A DNA stretch of 42,842 nt from Comamonadaceae bacterium. GTDB lineage: Bacteria > Pseudomonadota > Gammaproteobacteria > Burkholderiales > Burkholderiaceae_C. The number at the start of each line of letters is the position of its first letter. Position 1 is the stretch's first letter. Below are positions 18,196 to 26,223 of the stretch, piece by piece. The notes below the pieces were generated by a model. That model saw nothing but the letters and a program-made list of their open reading frames with translations, had not been told where the DNA came from and searched no databases. The position numbers and the translations under genes are program-made. The stretch lies in assembly GCA_008080595.1 (NCBI GenBank), contig VIKI01000076.1:22209-65050 (forward strand). The letters run 5' to 3'.

Positions 18196-19457
18196 AAATA
18201 CTCCTCTAGACCGGGAACAGCTATGGCAAACCGCCCACCCCAATCCCGGATATAGCTCAGTTGATTCATCACTTCTTCTTTCAGATTCCACGGCAGGATC
18301 AGCACATAGTCAGGTCTGTGCATCCTTAAATGCGCTTCATCAGCGATGGGGATTCGGCTGCCGGGCATGTATTTGCCCTGCTTGGCCGGGTTTTTATCCA
18401 CCACATAGGGCAACAGGTCTGGCCGAACACCGGCAAAGTTCAGCAGTGTATTGCCCTTGGCAGCGGCACCATAAGCAGCCACTTGAAGCCCTTTGGCCTG
18501 TGCATCAAGCAAAAACAATAGCAGCTCACGCTTGATTCGTAAGCACTGGGACTGAAAATCAGTGTAAAAATTTGCCGTCGTCACGCCTGCGGCAACTTCC
18601 CTGGCAAGCAACTGCCCCACTTGCGGCTGCACCGGCTCTTGCCGTGGGCCCGCACAGCCATCCGTGCGCCGAGCAAACACTCGCAAACTACCTCCGTGTG
18701 TAGGCAGTTCCTGCACGTCAAACACAGTCAGTCCGTTGGCAGCCAATATACGCTGAACGGCTGTCAGCGAAAGGTATGAAAAATGTTCGTGGTACAGGGT
18801 GTCAAACTGGCACTGCTGCACCAGCTTCAACAGGTGTGGAAACTCAAACGTGACCACGCCCTCAGGCTTCAGCAGCACCGCAAAGCCAGCCACAAAATCA
18901 TTGATATCGGGCACATGGGCCAGCACATTATTGGCCGTTATCAGGTCTGCGCTATGCCCCTGAGCCACCAGCTCGCGCGCCAATGCCACGCCAAAGAATC
19001 GCTCAATCACCGCAATGCCTTTGGCTCTTGCCGCCGCTGCCGTGCTGGCCGTCGGCTCAATGCCCAGGCAAGGCACGCCGCGCTGCACCAGGTATTGCAG
19101 CAAATAGCCATCATTGGCAGCCACTTCCACCACTTGGCTGTGCCCACCGATCTCAAAACGCTGCACCATGTCAGCCACATAGCTTTGGGCATGGGCCAGC
19201 CAGCCACTGGAGTAGGAGCTGAAATAGGCATATTCGGCATCAAAAAGCTGGTCGGCCTGGGCAAAGTCTTCGGTTTGAACCAGCCAGCAGGACTCACAAA
19301 CCAGAACACGCAACGGATACCAGCGCTCAGGCTCGCGCAAAGCGGCCACCGTGAGATAGGCGTTGGAAGGCGGAGCGCTGCCCAAATCGGCCAGTGTCAA
19401 GGACACCGGTGCACCGCAGTGCCGACAAGCCATGGCAGACGAATGCTGAACAATCAT
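18192..19457 (-). CDS. SAM-dependent sugar C-methyltransferase (TylC3/NovU-like three-domain family)
   Basis: 421-residue enzyme with the three-domain layout of nucleotide-sugar C-methyltransferases. An N-terminal zinc-type module has CRHC near residue 12 and CESC near 55. A Rossmann SAM domain has VVEVAANDGYLLQYL near 108 and the catalytic-region YHEHFSYLSL near 220. A C-terminal methyltransferase domain follows (VAAYGAAAKGNTLLNF near 330; YVLILPWNLKEEV near 385). Such enzymes add a methyl branch at C3 of a 4-keto-deoxysugar nucleotide. With RfbF/RfbG upstream this points to a branched CDP sugar. The start at 19457 has GAGGA upstream and leaves a 10-bp gap after the rfbC-like gene; a start at 19496 is possible but would overlap it by 29 bp. 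Confidence 0.88.
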   Translation of the reverse strand: MIVQHSSAMACRHCGAPVSLTLADLGSAPPSNAYLTVAALREPERWYPLRVLVCESCWLVQTEDFAQADQLFDAEYAYFSSYSSGWLAHAQSYVADMVQRFEIGGHSQVVEVAANDGYLLQYLVQRGVPCLGIEPTASTAAAARAKGIAVIERFFGVALARELVAQGHSADLITANNVLAHVPDINDFVAGFAVLLKPEGVVTFEFPHLLKLVQQCQFDTLYHEHFSYLSLTAVQRILAANGLTVFDVQELPTHGGSLRVFARRTDGCAGPRQEPVQPQVGQLLAREVAAGVTTANFYTDFQSQCLRIKRELLLFLLDAQAKGLQVAAYGAAAKGNTLLNFAGVRPDLLPYVVDKNPAKQGKYMPGSRIPIADEAHLRMHRPDYVLILPWNLKEEVMNQLSYIRDWGGRFAIAVPGLEEYL

Positions 19458-19467
19458 CCTGGATTCC

Positions 19468-20050
19468 TCACAAACGCACTCCTTCAAAGTTGTCACTTAA
19501 CAGGGCATGCTGGCCATCACGCTCAGAACGCTCGGCAAACGCCAGCGGCCATGCAATGCCCAGGCATGGATCAAGCGCATTCAGTGCTCCTTCGGCCTCA
19601 GGTGCGTAGGCCGCAGAATGGCAATAAAGCAGCTCGGCATCATCCGTCAAAGTCTGAAAGCCATGGGCAAATCCCTGCGGAATCAACATCGCCTGCCCGT
19701 TTTTTGCAGACAGTTGCTGCGCATGCCACTGCAAAAATGTGAGCGATCCAGCACGCAGATCGACAGCCACATCCCACACTGCCCCCCGTAAACAAGTCAC
19801 CAATTTCATCTCGGCATGGGGTGGCTTTTGAAAGTGCAAGCCACGCACCGTGCCGCACCGTGCGGTGACACTGTGGTTGATCTGGGCTATCGGCATCCTC
19901 CAGCCCGCGGCAAGCAACTCTTGGCTGCGCGGCAAGCAACTCTTGGCTGCAAAACAGGCGGGAGAAATGCCCGCGTGCATCGCCCAGTTGTTGGCGCTGA
20001 ATCAACTTGAGTCCGTCCAATGGCAAGGCATGAATCGTCAAACGGGTCAT
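19468..20050 (-). pseudogene. rfbC: RfbC-family nucleotide-sugar 3,5-epimerase, frameshifted by a 22-bp tandem duplication
   Basis: Cupin-fold dTDP-4-dehydrorhamnose 3,5-epimerase family member; here the partner genes suggest a CDP-linked 4-keto-6-deoxy sugar as substrate. The gene starts at ATG 20050 (MTRLTIHALPLDGLKLIQRQ), overlapping rfbG by ATGA. After FCSQELLAA the frame is lost because a 22-bp unit is present twice (19907-19928 and 19929-19950). Removing one copy restores a complete 186-residue protein: QELLAAGWRMPIAQINHSVT, the catalytic-type RGLHFQKPPHAEMKLV, GAVWDVAVDLRAGS, and IPQGFAHGFQTL. As written, the N-terminal frame runs to 19640 as a 136-codon chimera. Everything else is well conserved, so the duplication must be recent and could be reversible. 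Confidence 0.92.
19907..19950. repeat. Perfect 22-bp tandem duplication inside the rfbC-like gene
   Basis: The unit beginning GCGGCAAGCAACTCTTGGCT and ending GC occurs twice in direct succession, with no mismatch and no spacer. The unit length (22 = 3x7+1) shifts the reading frame of the host gene by one base. Confidence 0.97.
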
Positions 20051-21105
20051 GCTGGGGCCTCAAATTGCGCAATTTCAGCCAGACACAGCGCACGGGCATC
20101 AGCGCCGGCATGCTGGGCCTGATACCAAGCCACGGTACGCGCCACAGATTCAGCCAAAGTCCAGCGCGCTTGCACCCCCAACAGCGCACGAGCCTTGGCG
20201 GTTTCCAGCGCCAGCCAATGGGCTTCATGCGGCTGATCACTATTATTTTGATAGTTTGTTACGCAATATTCATAAGCGCCAGATGCCAATTCGATCACTT
20301 TTTTAACAGAAGCCACCTCATGTGATGGGGGGCCAAAGTTGTAAGCCCCGGCCAAGGCGGGCTGCGCCCACAATTTTTGTGCCAAGCTCAGGTAGCCGGC
20401 CAGCGGCTCCAGCACATGTTGCCAGGGGCGCGTGGCCTGCGGGTTACGAATTTCAAGCGGCTGCCCGGCCTGCCAGGCGCGAACCACATCGGGCAACAAG
20501 CGGTCTGCCGACCAATCCCCACCTCCTATGACATTTCCTGCTCTAGCGCTTGCTACTGCTGCGCCAGACGCTTCCAAAAAAGAAGCACGATAGCTGGCAA
20601 TCACGATCTCACAGGCGGCTTTGCTGGCACTGTAAGGGTCATGGCCACCGAGTGCATCGTCCTCGCGGTAGGGGTAGCACCATTCCCGGTTTTGATAGAC
20701 CTTGTCGGTGGTTACCGCCACCACCACGCGCACCGTATCGGTAGCCCGCACCGCATCCAGCACATGGGCGGTACCCATCACATTGGTGGCAAAGGTGTCC
20801 AATGGATTTTGGTAGCTGGCCCGTACCAGGGCTTGGGCCGCCAGATGAAACACGATCTCTGGCCGTGCCGCTTGAACAATGCTTTTCAAGGCTGGCGCAT
20901 CCCTGATGTCACAGATCTGGCTGTTGATCCACGGCTGGGTGTCCAACAGCGCAAACAAACTGGGCTCGGTGCTGGGCGGCAACGCTACACCGACCACCTC
21001 TGCACCCAGTTTTTGCAACCACAAGGCCAGCCACGCGCCCTTGAACCCGGTGTGCCCGGTGAGCAACACACGCTTGCCCTGCCAAAAGCTGGCATCCATC
21101 TGCAT
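20047..21105 (-). CDS. rfbG: CDP-glucose 4,6-dehydratase
   Basis: Converts CDP-D-glucose to CDP-4-keto-6-deoxy-D-glucose, the branch point to CDP-dideoxy and branched sugars. The 352-residue extended SDR has the NAD loop TGHTGFKGAWLALWL (about residues 15-29), VFHLAAQALVRASYQNPLDT (about 77-96) and active-site YSASKAACE (about 151). A RAGNVIGGGDW signature identifies the RfbG subfamily. The start at 21105 overlaps the rfbF stop by one base (TGATG) with GGAAGG upstream; a second ATG at 21099 is possible. In the C-terminal third, LASGAYEYCVTNYQNNS is encoded by a copy of the dispersed repeat, after which family sequence (QPHEAHWLALETAKARALLG) resumes in frame. Confidence 0.93.
   Translation of the reverse strand: MQMDASFWQGKRVLLTGHTGFKGAWLALWLQKLGAEVVGVALPPSTEPSLFALLDTQPWINSQICDIRDAPALKSIVQAARPEIVFHLAAQALVRASYQNPLDTFATNVMGTAHVLDAVRATDTVRVVVAVTTDKVYQNREWCYPYREDDALGGHDPYSASKAACEIVIASYRASFLEASGAAVASARAGNVIGGGDWSADRLLPDVVRAWQAGQPLEIRNPQATRPWQHVLEPLAGYLSLAQKLWAQPALAGAYNFGPPSHEVASVKKVIELASGAYEYCVTNYQNNSDQPHEAHWLALETAKARALLGVQARWTLAESVARTVAWYQAQHAGADARALCLAEIAQFEAPA
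20239..20291 (+). repeat. Dispersed palindromic repeat, copy 2 (inside rfbG)
   Basis: Plus-strand sequence matches the shared pattern: CTATTATTTTGATAG, TTACGC, CATAAGCGCCAGATGCC. It lies inside the rfbG coding region on the opposite strand and stays open in the rfbG frame, replacing a variable loop before the conserved QPHEAHW. Its core shares about 29 of 40 aligned positions with copy 4 in flgH (hand count). Confidence 0.7.
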
Positions 21106-21875
21106 CACCACACCTTCCAGGGTGCGTGGCCAGACTGCCACAGGTCTTCCAGCATGGTTTTCTCACGCAAGGTGTCCATGGGTTGCCAAAAGCCATGGTG
21201 CTCAAACGCCATCAACTCCCCCTCACTGGCCAAACCAGACAAAGGAGCAGCCTCCCAGGGGGTGCTGTCTTCGGCTATGCGCGTAAGCACTTGGGGTGAC
21301 AGCACAAAAAAACCGCCGTTGATCAAGCCCCCATCACCGCGAGGTTTCTCTGTAAAACCACTCACCTGCTGGCCCTGCATCTGCAAGGCCCCATAGCGCC
21401 CTGGCGGCTGCACTGCAGTGACCGTTGCCAATTTGCCGTGCTGCCGGTGAAAGGCAATGGTGTCGGCAATGTTCACATCGGAAACACCGTCACCATAGGT
21501 AAAGCAGAAAGCGTCATCAGCCTCAACGTATTGCGCCACCCGCTTGAGGCGACCACCGGTCATGGTGTCTTCGCCAGTGTCCACCAGTGTCACCTTCCAG
21601 GGTTCGGCATGTTTGCAGTGCACCTGCATGTGGTTGTTGGCCATGTCAAAGGTCACATCCGACATGTGCAAAAAGTAATTGGCAAAGTATTCCTTGATGA
21701 GGTAGCCCTTGTAGCCACAACAAATCACGAAATCATTGACCCCATGGGTCGAATACATCTTCAGGATGTGCCACAAAATCGGTTTGCCACCAATTTCGAT
21801 CATGGGCTTGGGACGCAGGTGCGTTTCTTCACTGATGCGGGTTCCCAAACCACCCGCCAAAATCACTGCCTTCAT
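21105..21875 (-). CDS. rfbF: Glucose-1-phosphate cytidylyltransferase
   Basis: Makes CDP-D-glucose from CTP and glucose-1-phosphate, the first committed step of CDP-deoxysugar synthesis. The 256-residue product has the nucleotidyltransferase signature [20 protein letters not shown] at residues 7-26, YGDGVSD near 128, and the family C-terminus [19 protein letters not shown]. Length is normal. The start at 21875 (MKAVILAGG) has AAAGG 5 bp upstream; the longer frame to 21962 has no support. It is first gene of the minus-strand sugar cassette and diverges from flhD across a 340-bp spacer that should hold the cassette promoter. Confidence 0.95.
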   Translation of the reverse strand: MKAVILAGGLGTRISEETHLRPKPMIEIGGKPILWHILKMYSTHGVNDFVICCGYKGYLIKEYFANYFLHMSDVTFDMANNHMQVHCKHAEPWKVTLVDTGEDTMTGGRLKRVAQYVEADDAFCFTYGDGVSDVNIADTIAFHRQHGKLATVTAVQPPGRYGALQMQGQQVSGFTEKPRGDGGLINGGFFVLSPQVLTRIAEDSTPWEAAPLSGLASEGELMAFEHHGFWQPMDTLREKTMLEDLWQSGHAPWKVW

Positions 21876-22215
21876 GTGAACCTTTCCTGTGCACAGACCA
21901 GCCCATCGGTCAAAACAACCACCTCGATCACCATGCCCTGAAGGATAGGCCCAGCCGGGCATCCATTAAGCGTTGAAAACCCTTATTTAATCACCCTATT
22001 TGGCGAATCCGATTTGAATAAGCGCTGAATTGGGGCTGAAAAACCTCCCTTTGTAGGATTTTTTCTGACAAAAAAATCTGTTTATCTGACACCCGCATTA
22101 GCCACATACCGATTCAAGTTTCTGGCGCAGCCGCTCAGAATCGACTCCATGGTGATGAACAAGGCAATTAGGCCGTGAACACCACCCAAATGATCGAATC
22201 ACCCAGGAGCCCACC
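21876..22215. promoter_or_regulatory. Divergent spacer between rfbF and flhD
   Basis: 340 bp without a gene. It must hold the control region of the flagellar master operon flhDC and of the sugar cassette. Two direct repeats TCTGACA at 22064-22070 and 22085-22091, 21 bp apart, would lie on the same face of the helix and could be operator sites. A degenerate resemblance to the dispersed repeat (ATAAGCGCTG near 22018-22027) is noted but weak. AGGAG precedes the flhD ATG. No sigma-28 site was found. Confidence 0.45.
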
Positions 22216-22542
22216 ATGAACGACGAACAACTCTCCCAAGAAATCCGTGATGCCAACCTCACCTACCTGATGCTGGCCCAAAACGTGATTCGCAAAGACA
22301 AGGCTGAAGCCCTGTTCCGCCTGGGTATCTCTGAAGAATCAGCCGACCTGATCGCCATGTTGTCACCGGCTCAACTTCTGAAAATTGCTGCCAGTCCCAT
22401 GCTGCTGTGCCGTTTTCGGGTGGACGATGACATGGTCTGGGGCTTGCTGACCAACCACACCCCATCCAAGGTCAACAACGATGACACCACCAGATTACAC
22501 GCCAGCATCTTGATGGCCGGTCGTTTTGAGCAAGCCCTGTAA
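22216..22542 (+). CDS. flhD: FlhD, flagellar master transcriptional regulator subunit
   Basis: FlhD pairs with FlhC (FlhD4C2) to activate class 2 flagellar promoters. The 108-residue product has the FlhD fold: helices LSQEIRDANLTYLMLAQNVI (residues 5-24), RKDKAEALFRLGISEESADL (25-44), and the helix-turn-helix-like LSPAQLLKIAASPMLLCRFR (about 49-68). AGGAG lies upstream of the ATG at 22216. flhC follows after 24 bp. An FlhDC master regulator is typical of enterobacteria and many Burkholderiales. Confidence 0.95.
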   Translation: MNDEQLSQEIRDANLTYLMLAQNVIRKDKAEALFRLGISEESADLIAMLSPAQLLKIAASPMLLCRFRVDDDMVWGLLTNHTPSKVNNDDTTRLHASILMAGRFEQAL

Positions 22543-22566
22543 CCCCAAGTCCGAGGAGCAAACATC

Positions 22567-23112
22567 ATGGCCACCACATCCACCAAAAGCGTCTTGAATG
22601 ACTCCAAGCAAGTTGAACGTGCTGTGGCGCTGATTCAGCTCGGGGCTCGCTTGCAGGTTCTTGAGAGTGAAACCAGCTTGTCCTATGAGCGGCTGTTACG
22701 CCTTTACAAAGAGGTGGCAGGCAAGTCACCATCCAAAGGACAACTGCCATTCTCAACCGACTGGTTTCTCACTTGGCAACCCAATATTCATTCGTCCCTG
22801 TTTTTGAACACCTATGAGTACCTGAGCAAGGTCAGTGCATTGGATGGCATTGATGCCGTCATGAAAGCCTACAAGCTCTACACCGAGCAAATCACCACCT
22901 GCGGCATGGAACCCCTGCTCACCATCACCCGTGCCTGGCGCTTGGTAAAGTTTGTTGACAACCACATGCTGGCCATGACCAAGTGCAGCAAATGTGGCGG
23001 ACATTTTGTGACTGAGCCTTATGAAAATACCCGGCACTTCGAATGTGGTTTGTGTACCCCCCCTGCACGTGCAGGCAAAGGAGCCGGTGCAGGTGGCATT
23101 CTGCTCCATTAA
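22567..23112 (+). CDS. flhC: FlhC, flagellar master transcriptional regulator subunit
   Basis: FlhC is the zinc-binding, DNA-contacting partner of FlhD. The 181-residue product contains the four-cysteine zinc site at about residues 139-160 (CSKCGGHFV ... CGLC). GAGGAG lies upstream of the ATG. It ends with a Gly/Ala tail (ARAGKGAGAGGILLH). A dispersed repeat follows directly after the stop, separating flhDC from motAB. The gene is intact. Confidence 0.95.
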   Translation: MATTSTKSVLNDSKQVERAVALIQLGARLQVLESETSLSYERLLRLYKEVAGKSPSKGQLPFSTDWFLTWQPNIHSSLFLNTYEYLSKVSALDGIDAVMKAYKLYTEQITTCGMEPLLTITRAWRLVKFVDNHMLAMTKCSKCGGHFVTEPYENTRHFECGLCTPPARAGKGAGAGGILLH

Positions 23113-23114
23113 AT

Positions 23115-23170
23115 TACTACAACATTTGTAGCTACTTGCGCTTTGTTTATAAGCCATAGATGCCAATTTA
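23115..23170 (+). repeat. Dispersed palindromic repeat, copy 3 (flhC-motA spacer)
   Basis: Plus-strand sequence with the family pattern CTACAACATTTGTAGCTAC, TTGCGCTT, TTTATAAGCC, ATAGATGCCAATTTA. The first part can form a small hairpin (CTACAA...TTGTAG). It starts 3 bp after the flhC stop and ends just upstream of the motA promoter candidate, so it could also act as an insulating or mRNA-end structure. Confidence 0.7.
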
Positions 23171-23180
23171 ATGAATTGTT

Positions 23181-23207
23181 TTAAGACTTCACCATGAGTG
23201 ACGATAT
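23181..23207 (+). promoter_or_regulatory. Sigma-28 (FliA) promoter candidate of motAB
   Basis: TTAAGACT followed after exactly 11 bases by GACGATAT, 73 bp upstream of motA. Six of eight bases fit the sigma-28 -10 consensus GCCGATAA and spacing equals that of the fliC1 and flgM sites. motAB is a class 3 operon in relatives. Confidence 0.65.
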
Positions 23208-23280
23208 GATAGAGACCCGCTCACATGGGATGAGCACTCTAACTATTTGAAGTTAACACTTCTTCTGACACTCTCAAGCT

Positions 23281-24138
23281 ATGTTCGTCATTGTTGGTTG
23301 GTTGATTGTGATGGTGTGCGTCTTTGGCGTGTACATCTTCCACGGTGGCAACATCATGGTGGTGCTGAAGGCCTTGCCATTCGAGTTGATCACCATTGGC
23401 GGGGCCACCATGGGGGCCTTTGTCGCCAACAATCAAATGAAAGTGATCAAGTCCAGTCTGAAAGGTTTGGGTACATGCTTTAAAGGCAGCAAGTACACCA
23501 AAGCGCGTTACATGGACCTCTTGGCGTTGTTGTTTGACATCTTGCAAAAAGCCCGCAAGGAAGGCCTGATGGCTATCGAAAAAGATGTTGAAGAACCGCA
23601 CTCATCTGAAATCTTCAAAAAACATGGTGAGGTAGGACATGACCACCATGTCGTGGAGTTCATTACCGACTACCTGCGCATGATGGTTTCTGGCAATCTG
23701 AATGCCCACGAAATCGAGTCCCTGATGGACAGCGAAATTGATACGCATCACGCTGAAGAACACGCCGCAGTGGCGGCCTTGCAGCGCGTTGCAGGTGGTT
23801 TACCAGCCTTCGGTATCGTGGCGGCTGTGCTGGGGGTGGTCAACACCATGGGCTCTGTGGGTCAACCCCCGGCCGTGCTGGGTGGCATGATTGCCTCAGC
23901 TCTGGTTGGCACCTTTTTGGGCATTTTGCTGGCTTATGCCTTTGCCGAGCCATTGGCTGGCCTGCTGGAGCAAAAAGTGGAAGAAGCAGGCAAAGAGTTC
24001 CAGTGCATCAAAACTACCTTACTCGCCAGCATGCAAGGTTACAACCCAGCTACTGCCATTGAATTTGGCCGAAAAGTGCTTTTCTCAACCGATCGCCCCA
24101 CATTTGTTGAACTTGAAGCCTTTGTGAAGAAAAAATAA
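23281..24138 (+). CDS. motA: MotA, flagellar motor stator protein
   Basis: MotA forms the proton-conducting stator with MotB. The 285-residue product has four predicted membrane spans: about residues 1-20 and 27-45 near the N-terminus, then about 175-195 and 205-225. The large cytoplasmic loop between them carries the torque-related charged segment LQKARKEGLMAIEKD (about residue 88). The third-span proline block GGLPAFGIVAAVLGVVNTMG is conserved. No strong Shine-Dalgarno sequence is visible before the ATG at 23281. motB follows after 20 bp. The gene appears intact although its partner motB is broken. Confidence 0.96.
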   Translation: MFVIVGWLIVMVCVFGVYIFHGGNIMVVLKALPFELITIGGATMGAFVANNQMKVIKSSLKGLGTCFKGSKYTKARYMDLLALLFDILQKARKEGLMAIEKDVEEPHSSEIFKKHGEVGHDHHVVEFITDYLRMMVSGNLNAHEIESLMDSEIDTHHAEEHAAVAALQRVAGGLPAFGIVAAVLGVVNTMGSVGQPPAVLGGMIASALVGTFLGILLAYAFAEPLAGLLEQKVEEAGKEFQCIKTTLLASMQGYNPATAIEFGRKVLFSTDRPTFVELEAFVKKK

Positions 24139-24158
24139 GGCAACCGAAATAGCTCACC

Positions 24159-24990
24159 ATGGCCACTGAAGCCAAAAAACTACAACCCATCATCATCAAA
24201 CGGGTCAAAAAAGGTGGCCACTCTGCGCATGGTGGAGCCTGGAAGATTGCCTACGCCGACTTTGTCACCGCCATGATGGCCTTCTTTCTGCTCATGTGGC
24301 TGTTGGGGAGCACATCCGAGGGTGACAAAAAAGGCTTGTCTGATTATTTTCAATCCCCACTGAAAGTCGCTATGCAAGGCGGCAGTGGCGCTGGTGCGAG
24401 TGCCAGCGTTATTAAAAGCCAAGGCAGCGCGAGCCAAACAAGATGCCCAAAAATTGGCAGAGCTCAGTGCCAAGATCAGTGCTGTCATCTCCAATACACC
24501 TAAATTAGCTGAGTTCAGCAGCCAGATTCAGTTAAAAATGACCCCCGACGGCCTTCAAATACAGATTGTCGACGACCAGAAGCGCCCTATGTTTGACAGT
24601 GGCAGCGCCAGCGTCAAACCCTATATGCGAGACATCCTGCAGGAAATTGGCCTGGCACTTACGGATATTGACAACAAAATCAGCCTTGATGGACACACCG
24701 ACCAAACGCCCTATGGTGCAGGAGCCCGCAGCTACAGCAACTGGGAACTCTCAGCTGATCGTGCTAACGCCTCAAGGCGTGAACTGGTTGTAGCAGGTAT
24801 GCCAGACAACAAAATTGCCCGGGTCATGGGCCTCGCCTCAAGTGTATTACTTGATGAAGAGCATCCGCGCAGCCCTACTAACCGTAGAATCAGCATTACA
24901 GTGATGACTCGTGAAGCCGAGGAGCGTTTACTCGGACCAAGGCGTGCAGATGTCATCACAGAAACCAATGCTGCGCCGGTGCAAAATTAG
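24159..24990 (+). pseudogene. motB: MotB, flagellar stator/peptidoglycan anchor, frameshifted with missing linker
   Basis: MotB contributes the proton-binding Asp and anchors the stator to peptidoglycan. The N-terminal part is normal: IIIKRVKKGG, and the membrane span YADFVTAMMAFFLLMWLLG with the key Asp at residue 34, to GGSGAGASASVI near 24412. The frame then changes. LLKAKAARAKQDAQKLAELS and the full OmpA-like domain (PMFDSGSASVKPYMRDIL; ISLDGHTDQTPY; YSNWELSADRANASRRELV; NRRISITVM) continue in frame +1 to 24990. Relatives have about 30 extra residues between these parts, so I estimate roughly 89 bases are missing. As written, the product from the start is a 114-residue stub without the OmpA domain. 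Confidence 0.9.
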
Positions 24991-25076
24991 CCCAAGGCAT
25001 CGCAGCAAGTTCACCATGTTAATGATCGGATCGCGTGTAATGTCAGTCGTCAATTGTGATTTCAAAGGGTTGCTCC

Positions 25077-25466
25077 ATGGCAAATGATCTCAAGTTTTTG
25101 GTTGTGGACGATTTCTCAACCATGCGGCGCATTGTTCGCAATCTGCTGAAAGAAAGCGGTTTCACTGAGGCAGATGAAGCCGAAGACGGTGTTGTGGCGT
25201 TGCACAAGCTTCGCAATGGCAATTTCGACTTTGTCGTCAGTGACATCAATATGCCCAATAAGAATGGCTTTGAGTTACTCAAGGAAATCAAAGCCGACGA
25301 AAAACTCAAACACATTCCCGTTCTCATGGTTACTGCCGAGGCGCGCAAGGAAGACATTGTGTTAGCAGCTCAAAGCGGCGCTGCAGGCTACATCGTCAAA
25401 CCGTTTACCAAAGCAGTTCTCGAAGACAAAGTCAATTTAATCTTGACCAAGCTGGGGCTGAAATGA
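25077..25466 (+). CDS. cheY: CheY, chemotaxis response regulator
   Basis: Single-domain receiver that, when phosphorylated by CheA, binds FliM and reverses the motor. The 129-residue product has the acidic pair DD at about residues 13-14 ([16 protein letters not shown]), the phospho-acceptor Asp in [16 protein letters not shown] at about 58, Thr in [11 protein letters not shown] at about 88, and Lys in [15 protein letters not shown] at about 110. The start at 25077 (MANDLKF) has AAAGGG upstream; a 7-codon longer form is unlikely. The stop overlaps cheZ by ATGA. No cheA, cheW, cheR or cheB is found in the window. Confidence 0.97.
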   Translation: MANDLKFLVVDDFSTMRRIVRNLLKESGFTEADEAEDGVVALHKLRNGNFDFVVSDINMPNKNGFELLKEIKADEKLKHIPVLMVTAEARKEDIVLAAQSGAAGYIVKPFTKAVLEDKVNLILTKLGLK

Positions 25467-26128
25467 GCACTTTGCCGGGCTCATCCACTTCAAACCAAGT
25501 GCCGCCAGATGTGCACCAAAGAATTGGTATCCTGACGCGGCAACTCCACGACTCACTCAATGGTTTGGGTTTGGCCGATAAAGTCAAAAACTGGGCTGGT
25601 GAGATTCCCGATGCGAAAAGCCGCTTGACCTACATTGCCAGGCTCACTGGAGAGGCCGCCGAGAAAGTACTCAACAGTGTCGATCAAGCCAAAGTGCATC
25701 ATGACCACATTGCGGCAGAAACTCGGCGCATAGGTACCCTGATTGTGAAAGACCCGGTGGCAGCTGTCGCTAAGGGTCATGTCATGAATTTCATCACCGA
25801 TGTTGAAGAGGCCAGCAAGGAAATTGACAAAAATCTGACTGAGATCATGATGGCGCAAGACTTTCATGACCTTACCGGACAAGTCATCTCCAAAGTAGTG
25901 ACCCTGGCTGCCAGCATTGAAGAGCAACTGGTTCAACTATTGGTCATTACCGCACCGACCGAAAGTAATGCAAAAACCGTGACACAAACAGTTCCACAGT
26001 CGGTTGAAGCGCTCAAAGAAGTCACCGAGCCCATTTTGCAAGGCCCAGTGGTGAATCCTGAGGGCAACCCGGATGTGGTTAAAGGTCAATCAGAAGTGGA
26101 TGACCTGCTGGCAAGTCTCGGCTTTTAA
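25463..26128 (+). CDS. cheZ: CheZ, CheY-P phosphatase
   Basis: CheZ dephosphorylates CheY-P and ends the tumble signal. The 221-residue product is a long helical hairpin with the catalytic segment [20 protein letters not shown] (about residues 129-148), whose Gln inserts into the CheY active site. A flexible Pro/Val-rich linker leads to the C-terminal CheY-binding peptide DDLLASLGF. The start overlaps the cheY stop by ATGA. A weak 7-bp hairpin (26146-26169) follows the stop. Confidence 0.95.
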   Translation: MSTLPGSSTSNQVPPDVHQRIGILTRQLHDSLNGLGLADKVKNWAGEIPDAKSRLTYIARLTGEAAEKVLNSVDQAKVHHDHIAAETRRIGTLIVKDPVAAVAKGHVMNFITDVEEASKEIDKNLTEIMMAQDFHDLTGQVISKVVTLAASIEEQLVQLLVITAPTESNAKTVTQTVPQSVEALKEVTEPILQGPVVNPEGNPDVVKGQSEVDDLLASLGF

Positions 26129-26196
26129 ATCGAGCCAGATCAAGCGGGTAAACGCCCCTCTTTTTACCCTTTAGTTTAGGGGTGACATCATGACAA

Positions 26197-26221
26197 TGGA
26201 GAGAACCAAAGCATCTCTCCA
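26197..26221 (+). promoter_or_regulatory. Hairpin over the presumed flhB ribosome-binding region
   Basis: An 8-bp perfect stem (TGGAGAGA / TCTCTCCA) with a 9-base loop ends 2 bp before the flhB ATG. The only GGAG-like sequence upstream of flhB lies in its left arm, about 20 bp from the start, so pairing would hide it. A translational-control role is inference. Confidence 0.4.
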
Positions 26222-26223
26222 CC

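Noticed and set aside
18783..19742. 319-codon plus-strand frame opposite the methyltransferase and rfbC
   Set aside because: His/Gln-rich shadow of two recognised genes on the minus strand; no family resemblance.
24385..24990. Independent OmpA-family gene after motA
   Set aside because: It is the C-terminal part of MotB in a shifted frame, directly continuous with the motB N-terminus.
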